From NCBI GenBank assembly GCA_949051815.1, contig CARQVR010000017.1, positions 1 to 55,493 on the forward strand: 55,493 bases of DNA. Direction: 5' to 3'. Under the pieces are notes generated by a model, which made no database searches, was not told the origin of the DNA, and worked only from the letters and a program-made list of their open reading frames with translations. Source of the stretch: an uncultured Lachnospiraceae bacterium (GTDB lineage Bacteria; Bacillota; Clostridia; Lachnospirales; Lachnospiraceae). The translations under genes and the position numbers were made by a program. Positions 8,504 through 15,899 of this stretch are shown in pieces (within the stretch, counting starts at the first letter, position 1; each line of letters starts with the position of its first letter).

Positions 8504-8532
8504 TTGACAATGCATATGTTAGCTTATATGAT
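8504..8532 (+). promoter_or_regulatory. Promoter of the Cys/His-repeat protein gene
   Basis: TTGACA (8504-8509), a 17-base spacer and TATGAT (8527-8532) form a near-consensus sigma-A promoter, 31 bases upstream of the start. The spacer is normal in length, so there is no sign of a MerR-type metal switch. Confidence 0.75.
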
Positions 8533-8562
8533 GAAAATAAGGATCTAAGGAGGTGAGCATCT

Positions 8563-9225
8563 GTGTGGATGAAGAAATTGTTTGCATACGGAGCGGCAGG
8601 CTTATTGATGGCCGGAATGGTGGTCATGCCTGTGTCCGCTCACGGACATCATGGTCAGGCAGGTGCCGCGGTGAACGCGGTTTGTTCGGTGTGTACGGTA
8701 GATGGCTGTACGAGAACCGGGTTACACACGCATGATAATACAACTTATTGTGGATATGCCCACGCGGGAGGTTACTGCGACGGTTCCTGTGGCGCTGTCA
8801 GCGTATGTGCAGTAGCGGGTTGTACGGAGACGGGGTATCACCTGCACGACAGTCAGGCTTACTGCGGTTACAATCATGCGTGTGGCTACTGTGACGGCTC
8901 CTGTGGTGTGGTCGGGGTCTGCACGGTGGATGGCTGTGCGGAGACGGGGTATCATGTCCATAACAGTCAGACTTATTGCGGTTACGGTCATGAGTATGGC
9001 TATTGCGACGGTACCTGCGGCGTGGTAGGGGTCTGCCATGTGGAGGGATGCACGGTGGCAGGACAGCACACCCACGGCAGTCAGAATTATTGTGGTTACA
9101 ACCACGCGAACGGTTATTGTGACAATTCCTGTGTGAGGCAGAGCACGAACCAGAACGCAGGGCAGGGAAGCGGTTACCGCGGCGGTGGACACCACGGCGG
9201 CCATCACGGAGGAAGACATCATTAA
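8563..9225 (+). CDS. Secreted Cys/His-rich tandem-repeat protein, putative metal binder
   Basis: 220 residues from GTG 8563, which is 9 bases after AAGGAGG; the next in-frame ATG (8569) is 15 bases away. A signal peptide (about 1-26, ending PVSA) precedes four tandem units of 38 residues starting at C44, C82, C120 and C158. Each follows VC-x-V-x-GC-x3-G-x-H-x-H, then YCGY-x-H, then GYCDGSC. The tail is GGGHHGGHHGGRHH. Each unit keeps six cysteines and three histidines at fixed places, a pattern suited to zinc or copper coordination, or to disulfides outside the cell. I do not recognise a named family. It has its own promoter and terminator. Metal buffering or storage at the cell surface is inference. 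Confidence 0.8.
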   Translation: MWMKKLFAYGAAGLLMAGMVVMPVSAHGHHGQAGAAVNAVCSVCTVDGCTRTGLHTHDNTTYCGYAHAGGYCDGSCGAVSVCAVAGCTETGYHLHDSQAYCGYNHACGYCDGSCGVVGVCTVDGCAETGYHVHNSQTYCGYGHEYGYCDGTCGVVGVCHVEGCTVAGQHTHGSQNYCGYNHANGYCDNSCVRQSTNQNAGQGSGYRGGGHHGGHHGGRHH

Positions 9226-9252
9226 GTGATCAGGCAGAATACGGTATGATTT

Positions 9253-9291
9253 ACGGACAGCATTATGGCAATCCATACTGCTGTCCGTTTT
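9253..9291 (+). terminator. Rho-independent terminator of the Cys/His-repeat gene
   Basis: Arms ACGGACAGCA (9253-9262) and TGCTGTCCGT (9279-9288) pair perfectly and are followed by TTT. Confidence 0.8.
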
Positions 9292-9302
9292 GCGCGCATA
9301 AG

Positions 9303-9391
9303 CAGAGTCAGAAGGCTTCCGAAGGCAGCGCCATGCTCGCATGAGCGCAGACGGCGGAAGGCTTATGACGAGCAACGCGAACCCGGAATGC
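9303..9391. repeat. 89-bp direct repeat, copy 1
   Basis: It matches 9433-9521 at 87 of 89 bases (period 130). Each copy has imperfect dyad symmetry, with AAGGCTTCCG near one end and CGGAAGGCTT near the other. Confidence 0.85.
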
Positions 9392-9432
9392 GGAGCATTA
9401 CGGGTCTGCTTATGCAAGGAGCCGGAAAGATA

Positions 9433-9521
9433 CAGAGTCAGAAGGCTTCCGAAGGCAGCGCCATGCTTGCATGAGCGCAGACGGCGGAAGGCTTAAGACG
9501 AGCAACGCGAACCCGGAATGC
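9433..9521. repeat. 89-bp direct repeat, copy 2
   Basis: Second copy of the repeat at 9303-9391, ending 31 bases before the galactanase start. It lacks the flanking GCATAAG arm of copy 1. Confidence 0.85.
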
Positions 9522-9552
9522 AGCAAAGACAAAAGAAACGGAGGAAATGGAA

Positions 9553-11118
9553 ATGGCGGGAACGAAGAGAAGAGGGAAACGGCGTATGCTTGCCTGGGCA
9601 GTGATGGCGGCGCTTTTGCTGGCGGGCTGTGGCGCGGAGGGGACTTTGCAGACAGAGTCCGTATCCACGGGGCAGGCGGGCGCAGGACAGAATGGCGCGG
9701 AGCAGGCAGATGCGGAACAAACGGCGGCAGGAGAAAATGGCACGGACCAGGCAGATGCGGCACAAACGGCGGCAGGAGAAAATGGCACGGAGCGGGCAGA
9801 TGCGGAACAAATGACGGCAGGAGAAAATGGCGCGGAGCAGGCAGATGCGAAACAGAACGACGCGGGGCAGGCAGATGCGAAACAGAATGACGCGGAGCAG
9901 GCAGGCGCAGAAACCGGGGTGTCAGGGGAAATACATGTGGAACCGATAGAAGGGCTGCGGGAGGATTTTATCTGCGGCGTGGATATTTCCAGTGTGCTCG
10001 CGGAGGAGGAGAGCGGCGTTGTCTATTATAACGAAGCCGGACAGGAGCAGGACATTTTCCGGACACTTTCGGAAAACGGGGTGAACTATATCAGAGTGCG
10101 GGTGTGGAACGATCCCTTTGACGAGAACGGGAAGGGCTACGGCGGCGGCAACTGCGATACGGCGGCAGCGGCTGAAATCGGCAGGCGGGCGGCAGAAGAG
10201 CAGATGAAGCTCTGCGTGAACTTCCATTATTCCGACTTCTGGGCGGACCCTTCCAAACAGATGTGCCCGAAGGCGTGGGAGGGCATGGAAGCCCCGGAGA
10301 AGGCGGAAGCGCTCTATGCGTTTACAGTGCAGAGCCTTGAGGAAATTCTGGATGGCGGAGCGGACGTCGGGATGGTACAGATCGGCAACGAGATCAACAA
10401 CGGCATGGCGGGAGAAACGGACTGGCCAGCGCGGGGACTGCTCTTGCAGGCAGGAGCCAGAGCGGTCAGGGACGTGGCCAAAGAGCGCGGACAGGAGATC
10501 CGTGTAGCTGTACATTTTACCGATATTGCGGATCAGACGGGGACGCTTGCGCTGGCGCAGAAGCTGAAAGAGAAAGAGGTCGATTACGATATTTTTGCGG
10601 TATCTTATTATCCTTTCTGGCACGGAACGATGGAGAACCTGACGGACACGCTGCAAAAGGTGTCTGAGGCTTACGGGAAGGATGTGCTGGTGGTCGAAAA
10701 TTCTTATCCCTACACGACGGGCGACGGGGACGGCACGGCCAACAGTATCGGTGCGCGGGACGTGCTGCCGGAGTATCCGGCCACAGTGCAGGGACAGGCC
10801 GGGGAAATCCGTGATGTCTGTGCGGCGGTGGCTGCTGTGGGAGATGCAGGACTTGGGTATTTTTACTGGGAACCCGCATGGCTGCCGGTTAACGTCTGGG
10901 AAAAAGGCGCGGCGGACGCGGATCAGACGCTTGCGGCGAATAAGGAGGCGTGGGAGGAAAAAGGCGCCGGATGGGCTTCTTCCTATGCGTCCGGTTATGA
11001 CCCGAAGGATGCCGGTAAATATTACGGAGGATCGTCGTGGGACAATCAGGCATTGTTTGACTATTACGGTCATCCGCTGGCTTCTCTCAAGGTATTCCGG
11101 TGTCTGCGGCAGGGATAG
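9553..11118 (+). CDS. Lipoprotein endo-beta-1,4-galactanase, GH53
   Basis: 521 residues. ATG 9553 is chosen because GGAGG lies 8 bases upstream; ATG 9547 is too close to it. A lipoprotein signal with lipobox LLAGC (Cys about 24) anchors it outside the membrane. Residues about 35-120 are a low-complexity spacer of ADAEQTAAGENGTDQ-type repeats. The GH53 barrel starts at GVDISSV and carries HYSDFWADPSKQ, the acid/base E280 in IGNEIN and the nucleophile E382 in VVENS. GH53 enzymes cut beta-1,4-galactan side chains of pectin. A second GH53 without signal lies at 13518, so one probably works outside and the other inside. Confidence 0.9.
   Translation: MAGTKRRGKRRMLAWAVMAALLLAGCGAEGTLQTESVSTGQAGAGQNGAEQADAEQTAAGENGTDQADAAQTAAGENGTERADAEQMTAGENGAEQADAKQNDAGQADAKQNDAEQAGAETGVSGEIHVEPIEGLREDFICGVDISSVLAEEESGVVYYNEAGQEQDIFRTLSENGVNYIRVRVWNDPFDENGKGYGGGNCDTAAAAEIGRRAAEEQMKLCVNFHYSDFWADPSKQMCPKAWEGMEAPEKAEALYAFTVQSLEEILDGGADVGMVQIGNEINNGMAGETDWPARGLLLQAGARAVRDVAKERGQEIRVAVHFTDIADQTGTLALAQKLKEKEVDYDIFAVSYYPFWHGTMENLTDTLQKVSEAYGKDVLVVENSYPYTTGDGDGTANSIGARDVLPEYPATVQGQAGEIRDVCAAVAAVGDAGLGYFYWEPAWLPVNVWEKGAADADQTLAANKEAWEEKGAGWASSYASGYDPKDAGKYYGGSSWDNQALFDYYGHPLASLKVFRCLRQG
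9706..9900 (+). repeat. Tandem repeats coding the galactanase spacer
   Basis: Three 45-bp units (9706-9750, 9751-9795, 9796-9840) code ADA-x-Q-x-x-AGENG-type 15-mers. Two 30-bp units (9841-9870, 9871-9900) code ADAKQNDA-type 10-mers. Such in-frame repeats can vary in number between strains. Confidence 0.85.
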
Positions 11119-11191
11119 TCCGGGACGCCGGTCAGGTAAAAATTTTTATAAGATGCAGAAGAAAATCATGCCTTATTTTGGGAGAAATGTA

Positions 11192-11220
11192 TTGACAAGC
11201 TCTGTGCAGTTTGTTATTAT
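11192..11220 (+). promoter_or_regulatory. Strong promoter of the 612-residue protein gene
   Basis: TTGACA (11192-11197), a 17-base spacer and TATTAT (11215-11220). The start codon is 140 bases further on, so there is a leader of about 130 bases. Confidence 0.8.
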
Positions 11221-11238
11221 TTGAGCATGAACAACCGA

Positions 11239-11246
11239 TTGCGCAA
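11239..11246. promoter_or_regulatory. Palindrome TTGCGCAA after the promoter, possible operator
   Basis: It lies about 19 bases past the -10, where a bound repressor would block transcription. It shares its 8-base core with 7289-7296 upstream of the LacI-type gene, suggesting control by that regulator. Confidence 0.45.
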
Positions 11247-11359
11247 AGTGAAAACTACCAAATGGATGTGCGGCAAGAGAGCAATGTGCAGAAAAGTGTT
11301 GTATGCAGTAACGAAAATGAAAGCAAAACATACTTAATAAAAAATGGAGGACGGGGCAC

Positions 11360-13198
11360 ATGGATAAGTTTATTGTAAACATCATCCATCGGCCGGAGAT
11401 GGTACCTGAGTACGCGGAGAAGGTGACCGGGCACGGCAAGGAGGAGGATATCGGCAGAAAAGAGCTTTTGACAGAGTCGCTCGATATCTTTAAGACACAG
11501 CAGGCGATTGCGCACAAGAACGGATTAAAGACGACGATTCAGATGACTTACGCTTCCCTGTTTAATGACGAAGCGGTGGCGCTTGCGAAGGCGGATCACG
11601 AGCAGTACGGCGACGAGATCGCGCTGTCCCTTCTGGGGCTTCCCTGCGAGGAGTTCCGCGAGAAATATAAGACGAAGGATTTTTGTATCTGGATGTTTTC
11701 CATGGAGGACAAGAAATCCATCGTGGACGATGTGTTCGGTAAATTCCATGACAGGTTCGGCTTCTATCCGGAGTCCACGGGCTCCTATTATATGGATGCC
11801 GATCTGACCAACTATATCAAAGAGAAATATCCCATGGTGAAATGCGCCGTGGCTACCTGCTGGGAGGAAGGCCCGAAGGCTTATCATACCTGCAACAATT
11901 CGTGGTACACCTTTATGGACGGCGGCCCCTGGGCGCCCTGGATTCCGAGCAAGCAAAACACCCATGCGCCTGCGGCGAACGAGGCGGAGGATTCGGGCAT
12001 TGTGGCGATTCCCCACCTGTCCCGGGATCTGATTGCCTGCTATGACGGCAACGGCTCCAATTTCGGGACGCACCCGCAAAACGTGCTGCGGAGTATGTGT
12101 TACGATTCCAAGACCTGGGATTATCCGTACCTGTATAATCTGATTGACCAGTTCCGGGCGCTGGCAAAATACAACAACGGCTACGCTTACAACATGATGT
12201 TTGTGGGACCGGGCTGGATGAACAAGATGGGCCGCTGGGAGGCGCCCTATGAGCTGCTCTTGAAATCCTACGAGGACGGCATGGCGTATTACGGGCAGCT
12301 GAAAAAGGAAGGTAAGTTAGACGATATGACCATGGCGGAGTTCGCGGACTTTTACCGTGCGAACAGAAGGCTGACCGAGCCGGAGTGCGCGCTGTGGAGA
12401 GATATTTTGTACGGATCGGACAAACAGCTTTTCTGGTACTGCGATCCTTTCATGAGAGTCTGCGCTAACATGGATCAGGGCGGCGCGATTGTAGACCTGC
12501 GGCCTTACGCTGCGAAACTGGAGTGGCCGGTGGGGATCGGCACGAAGCATGTGACGGATGCGTCTTATCCTTTCCTGATTCAGGAGAAGTACCGGGCGGG
12601 CTACTTTACCCACTATGCGGGTGAGGGTACGGTCAGGAGCGCGAAGCTGACCCACAACGGCGAGGAAGTGGATCTGTGTCTGTGCCGGACGAAAGCGCAT
12701 TTTTCACAGGAGGGCAATACGAGAATCCTGACCCTTGATCCGGTGGACATTGCGTTCCATGATCTGACCGTGAAATTACAGACGAAGATGTACTTTGAGG
12801 AGGGCAGCTCAGGCATTAAGATCGAGAGGACGATTCTTGAGATGAGTGACCCGAACGCGGAGGTGGAGATCAACGAGTACATGGTGGCTTGTTACGGCAC
12901 CACGGAGTATTCCGAAGACATGAGCAACGTGAAACTGTCCGTGACCGACGGCTCCGCCACAGAAAAGATCGACTACGCTTACAAGTGCCGCGAGGCGCAG
13001 ATGCAGGGCGCGACAGAGGCGGCGGCAGTGGTTCCCGAAATCGGGACGAGAGTGTCTATGAGCTGCGATAAGAAAGAGGCGGTCGGATACATCAAGGAGG
13101 GGTATGCGTTCTCCCCGATGTTCACGTTAGGCTACACCACTTTGTTAAAAGATAAGGAGGTATTTGCGACATGGCTCAATCTGGCAAAGGCAAATTAA
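11360..13198 (+). CDS. Uncharacterised 612-residue protein of the galactan locus
   Basis: 612 residues, no signal peptide, so cytoplasmic. GGAGG lies upstream of the ATG. The N-terminal half (about 1-330) has a strand-helix pattern with FGFYPESTGSYYMDADLT and motifs rich in Trp, Asp and His (GGPWAPWIP, IPHLSRDL, MMFVGPGWMNKMGRWEAPYE). This vaguely recalls the barrels of NodB deacetylases or GH57-like enzymes. The C-terminal part (about 370-600) looks beta-rich, as in carbohydrate-acting enzymes. I cannot assign a family with confidence. It has its own strong promoter and possible LacI-type operator, and lies between two GH53 genes, so action on imported galacto-oligosaccharides or modified sugars is likely by context only. 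The next gene starts inside its 3' end. Confidence 0.6.
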   Translation: MDKFIVNIIHRPEMVPEYAEKVTGHGKEEDIGRKELLTESLDIFKTQQAIAHKNGLKTTIQMTYASLFNDEAVALAKADHEQYGDEIALSLLGLPCEEFREKYKTKDFCIWMFSMEDKKSIVDDVFGKFHDRFGFYPESTGSYYMDADLTNYIKEKYPMVKCAVATCWEEGPKAYHTCNNSWYTFMDGGPWAPWIPSKQNTHAPAANEAEDSGIVAIPHLSRDLIACYDGNGSNFGTHPQNVLRSMCYDSKTWDYPYLYNLIDQFRALAKYNNGYAYNMMFVGPGWMNKMGRWEAPYELLLKSYEDGMAYYGQLKKEGKLDDMTMAEFADFYRANRRLTEPECALWRDILYGSDKQLFWYCDPFMRVCANMDQGGAIVDLRPYAAKLEWPVGIGTKHVTDASYPFLIQEKYRAGYFTHYAGEGTVRSAKLTHNGEEVDLCLCRTKAHFSQEGNTRILTLDPVDIAFHDLTVKLQTKMYFEEGSSGIKIERTILEMSDPNAEVEINEYMVACYGTTEYSEDMSNVKLSVTDGSATEKIDYAYKCREAQMQGATEAAAVVPEIGTRVSMSCDKKEAVGYIKEGYAFSPMFTLGYTTLLKDKEVFATWLNLAKAN

Positions 13199-13383
13199 AT
13201 TACAGGTGTCCCTCCTGCTTTATGAGAGACTTGGATATTGATATGTTTTATGACAAGGATAAGAAGGAATATCACTGCATCCGCTGTCAGTATGTGGGGA
13301 CCGAGGAAGACGTGCTCGAAAAGAACGAGCTGGTGCGGTTCCGGTATAAGGACGCGATGAAGCGGTTTACGAAGTTTGATTAG
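13171..13383 (+). CDS. Small zinc-ribbon protein
   Basis: 70 residues. Two knuckles, CPSC (about residues 13-16) and CIRC (about 36-39), form a four-cysteine zinc ribbon; the C-terminal third is charged. The start ATG overlaps the end of the 612-residue gene by 28 bases in another frame, and AAGGAGG lies 10 bases upstream, so the small gene is translated in its own right and coupled to the large one. The function is unknown; a partner or adaptor for the upstream protein is inference. The stop is followed at once by a large inverted repeat. Confidence 0.75.
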   Translation: MAQSGKGKLNYRCPSCFMRDLDIDMFYDKDKKEYHCIRCQYVGTEEDVLEKNELVRFRYKDAMKRFTKFD

Positions 13384-13448
13384 TGTGAGAAGTGCTTCTG
13401 GAACTCAGCAGCAGAGGCTGCTTCGCTAAGAAGCACTAAGTCTCACAC
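13383..13448. other. Large inverted repeat after the zinc-ribbon gene
   Basis: GTGTGAGA-AGTGCTTCT (13383-13399) pairs with AGAAGCACT-AAG-TCTCACAC (13429-13448), leaving AAG as a bulge. An inner AGCAGC-GCTGCT stem lies in the loop. There is no T-run, so it is not a simple terminator. Confidence 0.75.
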
Positions 13449-13450
13449 CA

Positions 13451-13476
13451 GAGAATGCCAAAAAACGGGCATTCTC
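13451..13476. other. Second hairpin before the cytoplasmic galactanase gene
   Basis: GAGAATGCC (13451-13459) pairs perfectly with GGCATTCTC (13468-13476) across an A-rich loop. A similar hairpin built on GAAGAATG/CATTCTTC stands between carA and carB. Confidence 0.7.
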
Positions 13477-13517
13477 CGCAGTGGCCGGTCTTATGGCAGA
13501 GAAAAGGAAGACAAAAT

Positions 13518-14648
13518 ATGAAGTTTTATAAAGGCATGGACCTCTCCACGATCAAAGAAGTGGAGAGCCTTGGCGGAAAATTTTATGACCACGGGGAAGA
13601 GAAGGACGTGTTTGAGATCCTGAAAAGCTATGGGACGAATGCGGTCAGGCTCAGGCTGTGGAATGATCCTTACGCGGAGGACGGCACGCCTTACGGGGCG
13701 GGAACCAACGATCTGCCAACGACGATAGAGCTTGCGAAGCGGGCGAAAGCGCACGGCATGGAAGTGCTGCTCTGTATGCACTACAGCGATTTCTGGGCGG
13801 ATCCTGGAAAACAGCGGGTGCCCAAGGCGTGGCGCGGGATGGATGCAGAACAGTTGACCGAGGCGGTCTATACCTTTACGAGAGATACGCTGTTGACCCT
13901 GCTGGATGCGGGGGCGTACCCGGATCTGATCCAGATCGGAAACGAGCTGACCAACGGGATGCTCTGGCCCTGCGGAAAGCTCGCGGAGTGCGGCAATTAC
14001 GATAATCTGGCGCGGTTTGTCAGCGCGGGCATCCGGGCGGTGCGTTCTCTGGACGGCGGTATGCCGGTGATGATCCATCTGGACAACGGCGGCAACGCGC
14101 CGATGTATCGTGACTGGTTTGATCATTATATGGAGCGGGGGGAGGACTTCCAGATTATCGGGCTTTCCTACTATCCGTTCTGGCACGGGAGTCTCTCGGA
14201 TTTGCAGAAGAATATGAACGATCTGGCGGTACGTTACGGCAAGGAGCTTGTGATTGCGGAGGTTTCCATGGGCTATACAATGGAAGATTATGCATCCCGG
14301 GAGAAACTTGCGGCAAACGAGCGCAAGGGATATGCTACAAGGCCTGCGCTGGTGGAGAAACTGCCGTTTTCCATGACGAAGGAGGGGCAGTCAGCGTTTA
14401 TGAAGGCATTGTTTGCAGTGATTGATCAGGTGCCGGAGAAGAAATGCAGAGGATTTTTCTATTGGGAACCGGCGTGGATTCCGGTGCCGGGATCGGGCTG
14501 GGCCAATGAGGAAGCCTTAAAGTATATAGAAGAAAAAGGCCCGGGCGGCAATGAGTGGGCGAATCAGGCGTTGTTTGACTATGACGGTCAATCCCTGCCT
14601 GCGCTGGAAGTGATCCGCGATTATCAGCCTGAAGTGGGAGAAAGCTGA
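13518..14648 (+). CDS. Cytoplasmic endo-beta-1,4-galactanase, GH53
   Basis: 376 residues. ATG 13518 follows AAAGGAAG at good distance; an in-frame ATG at 13455 falls inside a hairpin and would add residues unlike GH53. The chain begins directly with MKFYKGMDLSTIKEVE, without signal peptide, then RLRLWNDPY, HYSDFWADPGKQRVPKAW, acid/base E143 in IGNELTNG and nucleophile E248 in IAEVS. It should cut short beta-1,4-galacto-oligosaccharides after import, complementing the lipoprotein GH53 at 9553. The last 25 bases overlap the end of the convergent lacI-type gene. Confidence 0.9.
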   Translation: MKFYKGMDLSTIKEVESLGGKFYDHGEEKDVFEILKSYGTNAVRLRLWNDPYAEDGTPYGAGTNDLPTTIELAKRAKAHGMEVLLCMHYSDFWADPGKQRVPKAWRGMDAEQLTEAVYTFTRDTLLTLLDAGAYPDLIQIGNELTNGMLWPCGKLAECGNYDNLARFVSAGIRAVRSLDGGMPVMIHLDNGGNAPMYRDWFDHYMERGEDFQIIGLSYYPFWHGSLSDLQKNMNDLAVRYGKELVIAEVSMGYTMEDYASREKLAANERKGYATRPALVEKLPFSMTKEGQSAFMKALFAVIDQVPEKKCRGFFYWEPAWIPVPGSGWANEEALKYIEEKGPGGNEWANQALFDYDGQSLPALEVIRDYQPEVGES

Positions 14649-15640
14649 GACGGAACCGGGCCGGTGGATTTGCGCACAATCAATTGCGGGCGCAGCATGG
14701 TCCGGCTGATGGGAATGTGATTGATCAGGGAATGCAGCGCATAAAAGCCCAGCTTGCCAAGCTCTGAACGATCCTGACGGATGGTGGTGAGCGGCGGGTC
14801 GAGTCTGGCGGCAAGGGGGATATCGTCGAAACCGATCACACTGAGTTCTCCGGGGATTCTGACGCCCCGTTTGCGGCACTCGTCGATCACGCCGGAGGCG
14901 ATCAGATCGTTGCCGCAGAGAATCGCCGTGATGCCCATAGAGAGCAGGCGGTCAATGTGATCCTTGGCGGAATCCGCTACATAGTAGCCGTAAGGCATGG
15001 TGCCTTTGTCAAAGGGAAGGTTGTGGGCGGTCATACTGTCGATATAGGCCTGGCGACGCTGTTCCGTGATACAGGAATGCCAGGAACCGTTGAGCAGGGC
15101 GATGTGGCGGTGCCCCAGATGCATGAGATGGACAATGGCGTCGTCGATGCCCTCTGACGTGTCCGAGCCGACGGAGGCTACGAGCGGATTTTTCCGGATA
15201 TAATTATCGAAGAGGGCGGTTGGAATGGAGGTTGTGCCAAATTGACTCATCCAGTCGTCCATAAGCGCGAAGCCGACCATAAAACCGCCGACAAACCCGT
15301 GTTTTAACATAAAAGTATCGTATTTTTCCGCAGCCTGTATATCGGGTGTGACCGGAAATACCGTGACGTCAAAGTTTTCCCGAAAGGCGACCTGCCGGAA
15401 GCCCAGAATGATGTCGCAGCCGAACTGCTCAGGGGTTTCATAATCCATGTTTTCCACGAACAGGCAGACTTTCCGGTGATCTCTGCCGCGCATTTTTCTG
15501 GTGGTGTAGCCGAGTTCTACAGCAGTGTCAAGCACGGTCTGACGCAGGGACTCGCTGATGTCGCTTGCGCCGTTTAAGCCCTTAGACACGGTGCTGGCGG
15601 AAATGCCGAGACAGTTGGCGATATCTTTGATTGTAGTCAT
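14624..15640 (-). CDS. LacI-family transcriptional regulator, divergent to the sugar importer
   Basis: 338 residues from ATG 15640, which follows GGAGG by 6 bases. In-frame ATGs further upstream would add a tail unlike the family. The helix-turn-helix is TTIKDIANCLGISASTVSK (about residues 2-20), followed by a sensor domain with VIGFDDIPLAARLDPPLTTI near the C-terminus, the usual LacI/PurR pattern. It is divergent to the ABC importer genes, the classical arrangement for a repressor of the neighbouring operon; the palindrome AAAACGTTTT at 15773-15782 is a likely site. The 3' end overlaps the GH53 gene by 25 bases tail to tail, with no room for a terminator between them. Confidence 0.92.
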   Translation of the reverse strand: MTTIKDIANCLGISASTVSKGLNGASDISESLRQTVLDTAVELGYTTRKMRGRDHRKVCLFVENMDYETPEQFGCDIILGFRQVAFRENFDVTVFPVTPDIQAAEKYDTFMLKHGFVGGFMVGFALMDDWMSQFGTTSIPTALFDNYIRKNPLVASVGSDTSEGIDDAIVHLMHLGHRHIALLNGSWHSCITEQRRQAYIDSMTAHNLPFDKGTMPYGYYVADSAKDHIDRLLSMGITAILCGNDLIASGVIDECRKRGVRIPGELSVIGFDDIPLAARLDPPLTTIRQDRSELGKLGFYALHSLINHIPISRTMLRPQLIVRKSTGPVPSQLSPTSG

Positions 15641-15772
15641 GATAACCTCCGTATTTCTTTTTGGAGCGCTGTGTCCCTCACGGGGCTGGCAGCGTGACAG
15701 GTATGAGACAAGCATATTAGATATAGAATAAAAATGCAAGAGAGACAGTTCTTTTTGTATAAAAAAGATGAA

Positions 15773-15782
15773 AAAACGTTTT
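15773..15782. promoter_or_regulatory. Palindrome AAAACGTTTT, probable LacI-family operator
   Basis: A perfect 10-bp palindrome with central CpG lies just upstream of the -35 of the importer promoter and between divergent lacI-type and importer genes. The wider TGAAAAAACGTTTTCC also resembles a CcpA cre site, so carbon catabolite control is another reading. Confidence 0.5.
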
Positions 15783-15787
15783 CCGTA

Positions 15788-15817
15788 TTGACAGCAGACA
15801 TAAAAAAGTGGTAAATT
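15788..15817 (+). promoter_or_regulatory. Promoter of the ABC importer operon
   Basis: TTGACA (15788-15793), an 18-base spacer and TAAATT (15812-15817). Confidence 0.6.
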
Positions 15818-15855
15818 TAACCTGAACAGATACGAAACTTTACGAAAATTTCGCA

Positions 15856-15899
15856 GAAAGGGCTAGCCCTTTCTCTATATCCTAATACATTAGGATATA
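15856..15899. other. Two tandem palindromes in the importer leader
   Basis: GAAAGGGCTAGCCCTTTC (15856-15873) is a perfect 18-bp palindrome. Two bases later TATATCCTAAT (15876-15886) and ATTAGGATATA (15889-15899) form a second one, with AC at the centre. They may be protein sites or RNA hairpins. Confidence 0.75.

Larger units (their letters stand above)
9226..9552. other. 327-bp intergenic region with terminator and direct repeats
   Basis: I see no convincing gene. It contains the terminator of the Cys/His-repeat gene and two 89-bp direct repeats. An 11-bp inverted pair (GCATAAGCAGA at 9296-9306 and TCTGCTTATGC at 9405-9415) encloses the first repeat. No clear promoter for the galactanase gene is visible. 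Confidence 0.6.

Noticed and set aside
7230..8627. Long minus-strand open frame of 465 codons over the lacI-type gene
   Set aside because: It is the shadow of a clear LacI-family gene; the protein has no recognisable domain and no RBS.
9303..9521. Possible insertion sequence or CRISPR
   Set aside because: Only two 89-bp copies, no transposase frame, spacing and length wrong for a CRISPR array.
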